Below, piece by piece: positions 22,288 to 36,100 of a stretch of DNA of 64,000 nucleotides. The notes under the pieces were generated by a model. It made no database searches. It had not been told where the DNA came from and saw only the letters and a program-made list of their open reading frames with translations. Every line of letters begins with the position of its first letter. The stretch's first letter is position 1. The DNA is from Serinus canaria (Eukaryota; Chordata; Aves; Passeriformes; Fringillidae). Made by a program: the position numbers and the translations under genes. Location of the stretch: positions 64,575,179-64,639,178 of the forward strand of contig NC_066317.1 of NCBI RefSeq assembly GCF_022539315.1. Reading direction: 5' to 3'.

Positions 22288-22303
22288 AAAAAAAAAAAAA
22301 AAA
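22288..22303 (+). repeat. A16 homopolymer run
   Basis: An uninterrupted run of 16 A is followed by GAAAGAAAAGGG. It lies at the right shoulder of the CpG island. I see no retroposed sequence upstream that would make it a poly(A) tail. Confidence 0.85.
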
Positions 22304-25300
22304 GAAAGAAAAGGGACGCGATCCTGCAGAGTTTTGCTTGTGTGTGTGCGAGGGAATAAAACCACTCTTGGAGCGTCAGTCCGAATATAAAAGCTGCTTT
22401 CTGGTTGGTGCGTAGAGGGCAGCGTCTCGATGTTCGGCTCCTCGCTGTGACCTGGGCGCCTCAGTGCTGACCCAGGGCACTGGGACAGACCTTCGTCACA
22501 GCGAGCTTGCAGAGGAAGGGAAAGGTACCCGTAGGACCCGCCCGTGCAGTAAATACAAACTTCACTCTCTTGCTGAAGTCGATGTACCAAAAGTTTAGCT
22601 TCTTGATGCACTGGCAGCAAATGTGCTTCAAGCAGTGTGCTGCTTGAGTCTGAAGCTTTAAAGAGATCCCAAATCCTGTACCTATCAATAATCGTGATGA
22701 TTTTTTTTGCTCTCTAAATACTGTGGGTATGTTTTTTGCCGGTCTGCAGAAGACTGAGGGAAAATAAACACCAATACTTCCAGGAGCAGTGAACACATTT
22801 AACTTTCATGTTTTGAAAGAGCAAGTATGTTTCTGAGAATATTTGGTTGTGTTATTTCTGGTGTGCACAGACCTCATTGCGCTGAAAGTATCTGACCACC
22901 TCAAAGGGATGGGGATAAATAAAAGGGAATGTGCGAAGTCATGTAGTTGAGTGTTAGATTCTCTTTGGCTCTCGATTCCTTTTACTGATATTTACTCACA
23001 GTTGCCCTAGCATTCAGCCTTGTGCTGACCATAACCAGAAAATGTATGCCTAAACATAATTTACCAAGTCCACACCAGGTGCAAAGCCTTTGTTTGAGAA
23101 GTGTGTTAGTAAAACTTTTGTGTTAGTTACACCTGGGATTAGCATTCATGTCTAGACACGATCTTGGGACCAGATCCTGCAAGAGGATTTTATAAGGGGG
23201 ATTTTGACTCCATTAAGGCTCTGTGCAGGGAATGGTTCACCCTGAGCTGCTTGGGTGGAGGATCGAAAACTTTGCTCAATTATTGCTGTTTTTACAAACA
23301 TAATTATGTGGCTTTGTAAAATATTCCTGTTCTTCCTGTCTGTCTTAAGCATCCTGTAAGCTAATATTTAGAAGGAAATTTGCTCTTCAGTATTCCCCAT
23401 GATTAATGGTGAGCAGCTTGAACCTGGCATACCTTAACTCTGTGATGCCTATAGGGATTGAAGAAGTGTGACTGGCTGTGTAATTGATTAAGTCATGTAT
23501 GTATTTGTCCAAGACACTTATTTGCAACAGGTTTGGTTTATATGTAATCTCTTAATAGCCCTTTCTGATAATACAGTAGCTAGTTTAATGTAACACAGAT
23601 ACTCTGTAGATACAGGTTATGTGCTCGGACTGCATCTGTCTTTAAACTGGAGGGTTTTTGGTGAAGCTTTGTCAGACGTTAGTAGCCAGTGCTAAAGGGG
23701 TTGCTTGATGGAACAGATGGCCAAGCAACCATCATGTCAGAGAAAACAGCATGCATTCGTGTATTCTTAGTTTAACACAAGAGGGAGCATGTCTAATCTT
23801 TAACCTTTAAATATTGCAGCTTCAGGAAGAAAGCTTGAAGTGTTGAGTGTCAACTAATTTATGTTCAAGGCTCCATGTGCAAATATTGATACAACCTATG
23901 CATATTGCTGACATGTTTTCAGCTTTGGGCTGCTGCAGCTGTAAATTTATAGTGTAAATGTTGGCATGATAAATGGGGGGGATGAGAACTCAGCTAATGA
24001 TCTTTTGATGCTGTTAAAATGTGTCGTTTCCTGCTAAATTAAACAAAATATTTATGGCTATTGTTATTCCTGGGTATGGTCATTAATGTACAAAGGCTGT
24101 ACTTTTTTTCTTAAATATTTGGTTAATATATGTCTTCTGCTTAACCTACCATACAAACTTATAAAACTGAGTCCTAATTTAATTAAATTTAGTTTAATTG
24201 CCTATATGCCTTTGCTTTAAGAGTTCTTATAAATTCTACTACTTTATTCTTCAATAGGAAGTATGAAGTTGGATCTACTAAGAAGTTTTGTACTGTATCC
24301 TCTTTATTTTTTCCTTGTCCCCTGGTGTCATAAAAGGAAGATGAAAAATCAGGTTCCATTTTGTATTTCTTGGTATTGTCCAGTTGAATCATAATGTGTT
24401 AATGTTTGTCCTTGTTCAGTGTCTTGTTAATATGAATTAGCAATTAGTTTAACTTAAGCAATGTGCAGAGAATACTCCAAACCTTTAGGAGAACTTCACT
24501 CATTTGTTTCCAGTAGCCTTCCACTTTGCTCCAGATTAATGATCAGAGAAAAACATCTGCCTACCATTGAACACTGCATGCAAATGATGTATCTTTCAGG
24601 AACACAAACACTCTGTGTGTTATTTGGTGGAGCAGAGCAGAAACCTCAGTGCTCTGCTTTCACACGCTGAAGAAAACTGCTGTGGATGGAGATTTTACCA
24701 CATTTGCTTCTCTTTCCTCTCCATGGCCGCTGTAACCCCAGTGCCTGGTGGCAGAGGTGGGGGTGTGTGTGTCACCATCATTTCTTGTATTTGCAGACCA
24801 GACTGACCTGAGGCAGGAATGTGAAGGCTGTGCTGGTTCAGGTGGGAAGGAGCACAGATTGTCCCACTGTTCAGTAGAGTTCTCTTCCTCCAAGCAGGTG
24901 GGTGTGGTGGTATTGTCCATTATCATGGATCCTCCATGTTTCTTGGCTATTCCATATCAATCAAGATTTATACTTTGGTTTTCTTGCCCAGCAGGCTTAG
25001 GCTGCTGCACAGACTTTACAATAAAGGTGTATTTTTACTTTAAAAGAAAGTAGGAATATGCCTGTATAGTTCATGGTTGGAGGTTTTTCTCCTTAATTTT
25101 GTTATTGTAACTTGAAATGTAACTGAAAAGTGTCTTAGTGTATATGGCTTGTGTAAAAAGTCTGGTGAAGTTTTATTTCTGTATCTGAGAGGAAATTGCC
25201 AAGAGTTTAAACCCAACAAACAAACAAAAGAAAAAGCCCCCACCACCAAACCCCAGCGATTAACAACAGCAGCAGCCATTGCCCTGATGTGTCACTGTTT

Positions 25301-25608
25301 AGAGTGTAGTTGTAAAGTAGTAAATACAGATCAAACACTTTGTTTCTCTATTTTAACATGATTTTAAGGACCCTTTCCTTAACCAGGGCAAATGCAGATA
25401 CCCTCAGCAGTTTGGGTTACTAAGTTACCATAATGAATTGGGGTTGAGACCTCAGTAGAGGCTGTGCCGGATTGTCTGTGGGAGCATTTTCATATCTCTG
25501 GTACCAATCTAGCACCTTTCAGGCCATGTGCATGTAGAACTTAGAAATTATCCCATATTTATGCAAACTGGGTTTCGATGTTAAGGTATGTTTTATATTG
25601 CTTTTATT

Positions 25609-25626
25609 AAAAAAAAAAAAAAAAAA
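25609..25626 (+). repeat. A-rich homopolymer run
   Basis: An A run of about 18 bases follows TTTTATT. A shorter A9 run lies about 50 bp downstream. No gene or retrocopy is recognisable next to it. Confidence 0.8.
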
Positions 25627-26032
25627 GAGGGGGCATTCACAATGTAGGTCAAATTCTTGTGAAACCTCTTTAAAAAAAAAGACTTGTATTTGCATAAAAA
25701 AAGGCATGAGGGACTGCCTGAGAAGTGCACAGACTCCTGTAACTTTTTGAATGGTCTAAATGGATGATTTAAAATGCAAAGGGAAGGGGGTTTACCTGCA
25801 ATATTTTTGGCCATAAGCCTTTTTCTTTTTTTGTTTTTTCCTTTCTGAATTACAGCCCCCTGAAAATGGGGGGGTTTAGGAAGAAAGTGCTGACACAGCC
25901 TTGACTACAGAGCAGTGCCCTGCTTGCTGCTGCAATAATTGTCCAGGCAGTGTTTTCTGCTTCCCTGCCATTTTGCTTTACATTCCTCCAACCCATTCCA
26001 TTTTTAACTTTCCGAAAGTTTGGTATTATTGC

Positions 26033-26179
26033 GAGCCCCCGGCGTGTGTGCAGCCGCCGGAGCAGCGAGGTTGGCAGAGTAGCATGGACTTGTTAATCTC
26101 AGCCTGATCTTGTCAGCAACAGCAGAGCAGAGGGAGAGAGAGAGAGAGAGACAACTCCGGCTGGGGCAGCGCTCCAAAG
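26033..26179 (+). promoter_or_regulatory. Candidate second promoter / alternative first exon
   Basis: A second CpG-rich patch begins here within AT-rich sequence, about 4 kb downstream of the main island, and extends to about 26.4 kb. The segment up to CTCCAAAG at 26179 is followed by GTTCGT, an acceptable donor. It contains one ATG (26084) that opens only a 7-codon frame (MDLLISA), as a short upstream ORF in a 5' UTR would. A (GA)n run sits inside it. Alternative first exons are known for CTBP-family genes, which fits but does not prove CTBP1. There is no direct evidence of transcription. Confidence 0.38.
26133..26151 (+). repeat. (GA)n microsatellite
   Basis: GAGAGAG repeat of about 19 bases inside the candidate alternative first exon; GA repeats are common GAF/5' UTR-type promoter elements. 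Confidence 0.85.
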
Positions 26180-26324
26180 GTTCGTCTCTTGTTTTTTATC
26201 CCTAAATCGCGTTTCCCTGGGCGAGTGCTGGGTGTGCGGAGCGCGGGGGCTGCGCGGCGGGGCCGGGTGCGCGTTCGGCCGCGGTGTTCGTGTGCGGGGA
26301 GGCTTCGGCTCCGAGACGGCCACC

Positions 26325-26370
26325 GTGTGTCTGTGTGTCTGTCTGTGCCTCTGTGTGTGTGTGTGTGTGC
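26325..26370 (+). repeat. (TG)n / TCTG-interrupted microsatellite
   Basis: A GT-rich run interrupted by CTG and CC, ending in a pure TG stretch at 26352-26370. It lies within the second CpG-rich patch. Confidence 0.9.
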
Positions 26371-29300
26371 GCTACGGCCGCGGAGCCGCCGAAGGAGAAG
26401 GAACCCTGTTGGTTCTCCATGCAAATGACCGCTTTGGTTGTAACAAAAGCCTTGATGTTGGGCTTGGAAAAATGATCTGACAGTGTAACAACCCCAGGCC
26501 ACTTTCGCCATGTTTTTGTTTATTCATGTTTCATTCCGTTTTCCGTAGCTATCTCGCAGATGTTTCCAATTTCACTGTTTGTTGTTGGTTTGGTGTTTTG
26601 TTTTTTTTTTCTCTCTTTCTTTTTTACACCGTCGAGCCTTTTTGGAGTTAGCAAGAAAACGTGTGAAAGAATGTTAAGAAAACAGAGAGGTGTTGCAGAT
26701 GTTTATACTTTAGTTCTTGCGTTGCGCCTGGCGATTCTGGCAGAGGGATTCAGTGCATATGAAGGAACGTAAGAAGCATCTGTTTTACCTACCGAGCTGC
26801 TGGTTTCGAAATGTGCCCATTGTAACTTGAATATTTACATAAACAGATGAAGCGAGCACGTTCCCGGTGCAGTGTGGCAGGTCGAGATTCTCATTTGTTT
26901 GCTACTGTTTTTGAAAGGGGGAGGAAGAGGGGGAATCCAAAAGAGCAAGGAAAGGAATATCTGTGACACATCATGTATGCTCCTAGATAAACTCCTGCCA
27001 TCTCGGAGTGCCTTTAAATATTTGAACAGCTTCCGTTAAGTCAAATAAAATTGGTTACCATGAGAAACAAAAAAGTCTAATAGAATAGTTGAGCACACTA
27101 ATGAATATCTGAATGTAACATTGTTTTAGAATCATTCAAAGAACTGGATTAGACAGAAAACCTTGTCAATAATGTAACATTTAAACATTTGTGCTTCTGA
27201 GATCCTGGAAAACAGCAGTACACAGTACAGAAATAGCAGAGGTGGATGGTACGTTATCTTACAGTCACATAAATTGAAATGTAGTAGTCTAGTAACGATA
27301 TTAAAATCAGTCTGGTTGTAGAATTTTATGCTTGATGAATGTATCGAGGCATACACAAATAAAATCTGAAATCTTAAAGGACAATGATTCAATGTCCAGA
27401 GCCAGTGGTTAAATCAGATGTGGTAACTATGGTGAGAGGTAAAGTTACTTAGCTTCCCACAGACCATGCATATGTGGGTTTCTTTTCGTATAATGGAGAT
27501 TAAGGAGAAAAGGATTAGAAAATCTAAAGAGAAATTTTGAGTAGGAGACCTGTAGCCTTGCTCTGGGAATTAACACTGTGGAGGCTTTTAAAAGAGAGGC
27601 AGGGTGGAAGTAAACACTCTCTTGTAATATATATTGATGATAATTCTAGAAAGGAGTCTTTCTGGTTGGGAATATCAACAGCGGCTCATGCATACAGGAA
27701 CAAAATCAATCCTCTGCATATTAAAATAATCCTCCTACTCCAACAAAACAAAAGCAGAACCCTGCATAGATTTTCACATTACGAAGGGCAGCACAAAATC
27801 AGGTAAAGTCTGCTATTCTGAGTGAATGAATTTTAGGTTTTTGCAGAGTGAAGCAATATTGATTTATTTAGATTGCTTTGCATTCCTATTTTTAAGCATG
27901 TCTATGATATGTGTTTAGGATTTTTTTAAACTTCAAAAATGGTGGTCATAGGAAGTAGGAAACAAAATCAGAGCTTAGTGTTCTAGCTGGTAAATATTGG
28001 GGGAGTTTGGAGTGCAGCCAGAGAGACTTGGACCACATTTCTGATTTTCCTTGAGTTGAGAGGCTTCAGTGTTATCCTGAGCTTCTCTGGGAAGAATTTG
28101 AGATTATGCTGATCAGCTGCAAGGGGCATGGGAAGGATTGCCATGCTTGCACATAAAACTCTGGTGTTCTGAGAGAGCCACCAGAGATGCTAATTAGTGA
28201 TTAGCAATTTGAAAGCTAGGAAACAGAAAGGGGAGAGGTCAGGTTCAATTTCCAGCATAGAGGGCCTGTTTCCCTGTAACAGTGAAAAGTACATTTGCTA
28301 TGAAAGTGCAGAGACATCTGGGGGACATGAGGTGTGTTCAGCTTTCTAGTAATAGGTGCTAAAGTGTACTGGGGTTTTGGCAATGCAGTAGACAAATCTT
28401 TAATAAAATACTGCAAAGTTTTGGGTTTCCCCTCCTCTCTGCCCCCACTGAGGCTGTAAAACACTTGTTTTATGAGAAGTTGGCAGGGAAACTGCTAGTT
28501 GAGCATAGCCTAGAAGCATGGTTTTATGAGTTTTAAGGTGTTTGTGGATTTTCTAGGAAACACTTGGAGCTTTCTGTGGGTCATAATCCCTCAGTTTCCC
28601 TTATCAGCTGCTCTAAAAGGGTGTTATCAGGTACCTGTTCAGGAGACTGAGTTCACTATCACTGTGCAACACTGCTGGTTAAAGCCATGAATGGAATGTA
28701 TGTTTCTGGACTTCAGGCCAAATCAAAAAATAGACCCAGCAACAATGAAATTCACATTTGCTACAAATTGTTTTCACACTAGGAATGGTCACCAGATTTT
28801 ATTGATTTTTCTGTTAAAATTGTTACTTTTTCAAAGGTATTAAAAGTTCACTAATTGTATTCTCTGCTAATAAGGAGGAAGAGGAGGAAAAAGTGTTGAA
28901 TTGCTGCTATCAGTGGACAATATTTTGCTTTTTTCTTCACGTTGGAGTTGACATTTATGGAATGGCACATTGTTATTGCATTAATACTGGATTATTATTT
29001 CAGAGGAAAATTTTTATTTATATAGAGATTGCTATTTTAGATTGAAGCAAAAAGCTTCCATATCTAGAGCAAAACTCAGATATAGCTATTGTTGCGTAAC
29101 AATTAATTTCCTTTTCAGTGTGTTTTGAAATTGTTTTATCATCCTCCTTTATTAGGATGTATTATATTTAAGAACAACCAACCTGATACTTCAGGCACAA
29201 GATGCTGTATAACCTAATGGATAGAAATAGTGGAATTGGAAGAAATAGTGTTTGTCTTTCTTTCCTATTGGATTAGGGCAGATCAGTTCATCTTTCTGTT

Positions 29301-29629
29301 TCTGTTTTCCATCTACAAAACAGGTGTAATGGTAATTCCTTCAATATCTACTAATACAATTTTGAGATAAGCAATATTTTGTCTTACAGCAGCATACATG
29401 GTGATACTGACATATTTGCATCAAAGGTCCTAAAACATTAAAATAATTAAAATACTAGTGATTTGATAATAAAATGTTTGCAGAAAAAAAAATCTTAACT
29501 AGTGCTGATGAGGCTTTTTCAGACACTTGTGACTAATGTAGGGTTTTGTAGGGTAGCTGAATATCAGCTGGCAGGTTAGTACCTTGAGAGTGAGAATTGA
29601 CATATTATACATGTCTAGTTTAAATCTTG

Positions 29630-29904
29630 AACAAAAGGCAGCAACTGACAGAAGCAGAGGACACAGTCTCAGGGTGCATCAAGGGAAATACAGGTTGGAT
29701 ATCAGGAAGAACATTTTTACAGGAAGGGTGATAAAGTTCTGGAATGGTCTGCCCAGAGAGGTGGTGGAGTCACAATCCCTGGATGTGTTAAAAAAAAAAA
29801 ACTGGATGTGGCACTGGGTGCCATGGTTGAGTTGAGGTGTTGGGGCATGGGTTGACTCAATGATCTTGAAGGTGTCTTCCAACCCAGTGATTCTGTGAAT
29901 TCTG
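29630..29904 (+). mobile_element. CR1 LINE fragment, 3' end, sense on plus strand
   Basis: The copy contains CATCAAGGGAAATACAGGTT, GGATATCAGGAAGAACA, TTCTGGAATGGTCTGCCCAG, AGAGGTGGTGGAGTCAC, CCTGGATGTG, an A12 run at 29790-29801, GGATGTGGCACTGGGTGCCA, and a tail with CCAACCCAGTGATTCTGTGA. The GGATGTGGCACT-GGTGCCATGG block marks a CR1 subfamily different from the copies in the MAEA intron. The antisense fragment at 48.9 kb has the same block. Confidence 0.93.
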
Positions 29905-32900
29905 AGAAAAGATGGGCTGCTATTTATCTAATCTGATCAGTTTAATCAATTGACAGAGAAGAGCATTTACATCTAAAACTTGATGACAAAATTTAGGAAA
30001 TCATAGTTTGAAGTACAAATTGCACCTTAAGTTTCCACAGTTTCCTTCCTGTGTGACCCTGCTTCAGTTATCTACTCATATCTTTATCTTTGTAGACAGC
30101 AGAGTCAGTGTTTTGTTACTGAAAATGATCACTTGCTGTGGTTTGGTTGGGGTACTGGGGTTTTTTAATATAATTGAAATAGTCCCTAACACTAAGTATA
30201 TTTTAAAGCTATACTTTTATTTTTTGTTTAAAGGACAGGATTTTATTCTAAAAAGAACTCTAATATTAAAACCCAATTTTTCCAACAGTATTCCCTTTGA
30301 AAGGAGTATTTTTCTTCATGTGCAGAACAAGACATTATGGCTTAGTTTGTAAAATTTGTTTATACATTGGTATTTTCTGAGTACACAGTGCCTGGAATAT
30401 GTCTTAGTGCATAAAAAATAGAATAAATAAAAGCTTTTGTATCCAAACAGCTTCTGTTTATATTTCTCAGTAAGAGGTGTGTGTGTGGAGAAGGATCCTT
30501 ATAGCTTTGAGAAACTGAGTGTATGCTTTGTCTTGTAAATTATGTCATTTTTTATCTTGGTAAATGTTAGAGCAGCAACTACATGACAGTTTCCCTTTAG
30601 AACAGTAAAGATCAGGGGGTGTTTCTTTGGAAATCATTCTAACTTATGCTGTGTTCTTGAGGTATTTCTCTACCTTTCTCAGGTATCTGTAGAGGAAAGT
30701 TAAGCAGGGATAATGTTGTGATCTAGTAATGCCTGTGCAAACTGGAATATAATCTCAGTGTTTTGCAAGGAGATAATGATGGTTTGAAAGCTTTTGCATG
30801 CCTTTTTTTGTTTTTTTTTTTTGGGTAGATCTTTCATAAATTCCCTGCTTTGCTTACTGATATGCTTCCAGAAAGAGTATGGCATGACATTTTCTCATAT
30901 CCTCTTTTAAACTGTAAAATGTATGTGTATCTTTTCTGCTGCTTTGTTTATGCTGTGCTGTGACAGACAAGTAGAGATAAAAAATGCTGTACTTTAGAAT
31001 ACTTAGAATAATATATTCTTTAAATAACAACTTCTAAGATCCTCTCTTCTTTCATCATTCATCTCTGCAGTGAGGGAGTGGTATCAGGGAGTGATTGTCA
31101 TTCTGACTTTTGCAAAATAGTGATGTGAACTTGATCTAATGCAGTTACTATGTAATTCCTCAGGCCCTCTAGTACAAATGGATAAAAAAACCCATCCATG
31201 ATATTGTGAGTTGAGAGGTGACCAGTGGAGTTCAGACTGTGGGAAGCAGGCAAAAAGATGTGTTACATTTAAATTGTTGTGCTCAGGTTGATGTGTTTCC
31301 TCAAATGTTGGCACAGAAATGAAAGAAAAGATCCTGTTTACTTTTAAGGTCAAAGTGTCTGGGAAGGATTCACTCAAGAAACAATTGCCATTTCCTATTT
31401 TACTCTTACTGTGGGACAGGAAATGGATTTTGCAGATTTTTACCTCCTGGGAAGTCAGCTTGGAGAAAGTAAAGATTGTGGTAGAGTCATTGGACCATAA
31501 AAGTTAAGCAGATAAAATTATTTAATCTATTTGGGATAGAATGTATTGCTTTCAGCCCTATGTTGTTAGACTGCTGAAGATGTCAAAAACAGGATGTGTT
31601 CATCCCTGTTGGAGCAATTAAAAATGTAACTTTTCTGATCCTTATAGAACTATTTAAAAATCAACACTTGCATCCTGGCCGTGTGTCAAGGTTTCTGCAC
31701 CTTATTGATACTTAATTTGAATAAGACTGAATTAAATCTATGTCACACTGCTTTTAATTTGAGCATCTCTGCCCACCTAATTAAGGGAAAAGTTAACCTG
31801 TGGAAATGCTAACAGCTTGTACAGAAAGGATTGTCTGCTCCTGCTTGACTGGGGGCAGCAGTATAAACCTAGAGAGGACAAGAAGTAAGCAGTAGAGTGC
31901 ACAAGTTGAAGGAATAGATAGTGTCAAGTTTCTAATTAGCATTGCACACCAAAGTTAGTAGATGCATAGATAAGTATGGCAGATATTTCTAGCAGTCTTT
32001 AATGTCATTCTAAGTTTTGTATACTTGCGCTTGGTTTTGTTCTGTATTTGACTACATCTTTACTTACCTCTGCTCTGCATTGTTTGTTTCAGTGTTTGTA
32101 GTTGATTGTGTTTTGTCTTGCAGTAATGTACATAAATTTCTTTTTCTGATTTAGAGCCCATTTGCAGTTTCTCTGCCAAGTGCTAGTCACGGATTCCTTA
32201 GAATTGCCAGTAAGATTTTCTGTTCCTTTAGATGTGTTTCTAGATGGAGCAATGATGGAGTTGGGTAAGGAAAGGCACAGCAGTCTGGTCTTGAGTTGGT
32301 TTGTAGATTGTGGCTGTTCAGATCCCTCTTGGGAGAGAGGGACAGTCTATTGCCAAGCTTGAAGATTTAAGTGGGTGTTTTCTCTAGAGGTCTACAGGAT
32401 GAAATGCCAAACTGACCCCTCTCCTAACATGTGGGCAACATGTTCTAATGAGAATTATGAGTACAGTCTGGGAAGTTCCTCAGTGTGTTTATGATTGCTT
32501 CTGCTTCAATAAACAACTCCTTGCCAGCTCTTTTCTGTCCCGGTGCTTTGATTTTGTGGGCAATTTCCGTCTGCATAATATCGATGAGTCAGAGTATTGT
32601 CAGCTGGAGTACCTCAAATTATATGAAAGGACATAGAGTACAAAATATTTTCTGGTGTTTTGAGAACAGATGATGACATTCTGACAACTGGAAGGTAAGG
32701 CTGAAGTGTGCAAGGTGCCATGCTATGCATTTCTGATGTATGTTTTGGGAGCAATATCCTCAGCTAGACTGGAGTAATTTTTGGGAAGCCACTTCTCTGG
32801 TTGACAGCCATTTTCACAATGCTATTTACAGGGAATTCTGACAATGTCATAATTGGAAAATAATGTTTGATAAGTGATCTGCACCTGGAACAGTAACTTT

Positions 32901-33111
32901 TTAAATACCTGGTGTCAATTTTCCAATGCTTCGTTAGAGTACCTCTCCTTCGTGATATATTTAATAACTTTGTGTTATAAAAAATGAGGGCTATGTATAG
33001 AGTCTCAACTGTTACCTTCAGACTAAGATGACTTTGTATCCTGAAAGGTGTTGTCTTAATGTCATCATTTGGCTTTAAATTGTGATTCCTAAAGCACATT
33101 ACCATTTACCA

Positions 33112-33180
33112 TCCAGTAGTTGCACTTTGATCTTTGTGGGTCTCTTCCAGCTCAGGCTATTGAATAATTCTGTGATCTTT
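33112..33180 (+). mobile_element. CR1 LINE 3'-terminal scrap
   Basis: About 70 bp resemble only the extreme CR1 3' end: a TTTGATCTTTGTGGGTCTCT stretch (compare GATGATCTTTAAGGTCCCTT), TTCCAGCTCAGGCTATTGAA and TAATTCTGTGATC. It is short and diverged, but the block order is correct. Confidence 0.7.
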
Positions 33181-36100
33181 CTTATCACAAAGGTTCACAA
33201 TGGGCTTTTTTTAGGGTGAAGGCAGTAATTTCTACAAGTGTGCTCACTGTAGTTTTAGTCTTCTTTCCTAAATTCATAATTGGTCACAATTTGCAGTGAC
33301 CAGGTTTGTATAGTTCTGGAAGAAATTTCTCTGTATTGCAGTCCAGGAAACCAGTGTATACCTGAAGATGCTCTGAGGGCTTTCTATGCACCCATGGTTA
33401 TTTATTGTAACTATAGAAAGTCTTTTATGTTAGTAGGCTGTTAGTCAATGCTAATTAAAAATGGCAGTCACTGCTGTTGCAAATAGTAACCATTGACTAT
33501 GCAGTAAAAACATCTGAAAAAGCCTATTAACTGCAAAATGACTAAAAATATGCAATGTGGATATTAATTTGCCCCATCATCCTGAGAAGTTTGCCTACAG
33601 TAAGGAACCTACCTAGTGTTTTTTCTCTTTAATTAGCTTTTTTTTTTTGTTAATATCTGTCTTTGCATGTGTTTTAGAGCCTTGCAATGAAAGATGTGAT
33701 GTAAACACTAGGTATTAAAAGGATCAGATAATTTTAATGTGATTTTTAAGAGGTGTTTGTAGAGTTCTAGCTTTGACTTGCTGCACTTTGATAGCAAAAA
33801 TGTTACATATTTCATCAACTTAAGACTGCAGTAAAATTTTAACTTAGAAATAGTGTTATGCCCAGCTACTTGTTAAAATAATCCTGTGTATTGGTTTCGG
33901 TGCAATAAAGTTGTACACAGTTTGCAGTGTGGTTCAGTATTTTTTCAGATTGGTGTTCACATTGATGTCAAGACTGACAGTAAAAATGGGTCTCATAAAA
34001 AGTAGGATAAGGCAGCAGATTGTAATTCAGCATTATATTTTTTTAGTTGTTCAGCATTGATACATACCTCTGGATAGGACAGTTAACTCGAGATTAAATT
34101 AAAACTAAATTCAGTTCAAATTTTAAATGAAATAAAATACTGGCACATTAGTTATCACTATGCAGTAAGAAAGAAATTGTCTTTTATTATGTGTGTGCTG
34201 AGTCTCTAAGGAAGAATACTGTTCTTTCATAAAACCATGATGAGTAATGGAACTGGTGTCTGTACAAAATGAGTCTATATGGGATTTTAACAAAACAGTG
34301 ATGTATCAAAGAAGGAGGTTTCCAGCAGTATTTTCTTGTCAAATGCAGTGCATCTCTTAAGCTTTATGGGTCCAGCTTGTCAGCAGAATAAACAAACATC
34401 CTGTCACTGTTTAGTTATGCTACCTAAATAAATAACATGACATTCAACCAAAAGTCTTTTGCACTGTCCAAGACAAACATCCACGGCAATTGGCAGTCTC
34501 ATGTCCCAAAGCACTCTCTGTGATGGAGGTTTCCCTCTTCAACACTGACTCTTAAGTGATGGGGAAGGTTGTGCTGAGCAAACATCAGGGGGAATTCCTG
34601 CTGCAGTTCCTTTGTGGGAAAAGAATTTGTCATGTTGCCAATTGCAAAACCCAGATCCAACAAGAATCTGAAATTTGAATTGACAAGCCAAAAGCTTCCA
34701 TTGTTGGAATTTTCAGAGATCCTGGTACAATCCAAAAAAAGGGTCTTGGAGGTTTTCTGTTTTGAGAAATGTGTGGTAGACCTCTGTGGGAAATTACCCA
34801 GCCTGGTTATAGTGCCTTATTAAACCAAGTTATAGACCAGTATCCTATTGGACACTGTGTCAGTACAGGGAGGAGGGAGGTGTATCCTGAGGATTCTGCC
34901 AGAAATGTGAGAGTGAACAGAAAGTTCTCTGCAAGCCTGACCTGTGGTGCTGATGGATGCTGGTGATGCTTGAACAAACAGTAAAATTGCAGTGCTGTGC
35001 TGAGCTGGTTGTAGTGAAAGGCTTTTGTGGGGCTCTGGGGGACTAAGAGGCTGCAGGTAAGGTGATACAACACAATGGTCTCAGAAATATCTACCATTCT
35101 TTTTGTCATACTGATGAGAAAGAAGGCTCAGATTCATCAATGTCTCTGTATTCTGCTCAAAGTGGAAGCTGCAATGGATTTTTCTTCTTCAGAGCAAAAA
35201 GTGTCCTACAGCAAGTTCTGTAGTCACCTGATGATCTAGGTATGAGTTTTCCTCTTTCCTAGAGAAAATATCTGGGATCTTTTCACCAACTGCACTTAGT
35301 GCTTAAACCATAAAATTTACAGTCTTCATCTTCTCCTTTCTGTGTGGTGTGAGGATGGATTATTTGCCAAGACCTAATACCCTATTCAAGCAGAGCAGAA
35401 AATTCACTGAACCTGGAAATAAAGTCATGCATTCAAATGGCAAGAGTTGATACAACCCACGTGCTCTCCAGTGAGAAGCTCTCCCTATTCATTCTTTGCA
35501 CTGCTTTTTCCTTATTAGTGATGGTTCTTTGGTACCTTGTAAATCCCTTACCTGGGGAGGATTTGACAGAGTCACTTAGATTGCAGTGCAAAAGGGAGTG
35601 TGAAATTGCCACCTTATTTTTGTGGCTGCTGTTTGTCAAAGCAGGCATGATTCCATTTTACTGTTCTTTTTGACTGGGGATTTGCTATTGCAAGATCTGA
35701 AATAAACTACTAATCATTTGTATTTGCACATTTTTGCTTTTCATACTCAAGGTATTTTGTCACAGGGTACTGTTTTTCTAAACACAGAAATATTTCCTGA
35801 TGTAGGCTGTTTGGAGATGCATGTATTCTAAGATCAATAATGTCATAAAGCATTTTAGACATGGTAGTGTGCTATACTAAAACAGGTGTGTCGCAATTAG
35901 GTGTTTGAAAAATTGGGGTTGACCCAAACTTTTTTTAACATTCTTCATTTGGGACTGGGGAGGATGTGTGGGGTGAGGGGATAGCAAGAAGACTGAACAG
36001 AAGTATCTTTGTTACTTCATATGTGAAAACACGAAAAGCAAAAGAGGGGTGCTGTCAGTTTTCAGTTCTCTGTGTTTCAGTGTGGCACCTTCATTGTGGG

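Noticed and set aside
35437..35673. 78-codon frame with a hydrophobic stretch (FSLLVMVLWYLVN)
   Set aside because: It looks like a membrane segment, but has no homology I recognise, no flanking exon signals and lies in AT-rich non-coding DNA where hydrophobic frames arise by chance.
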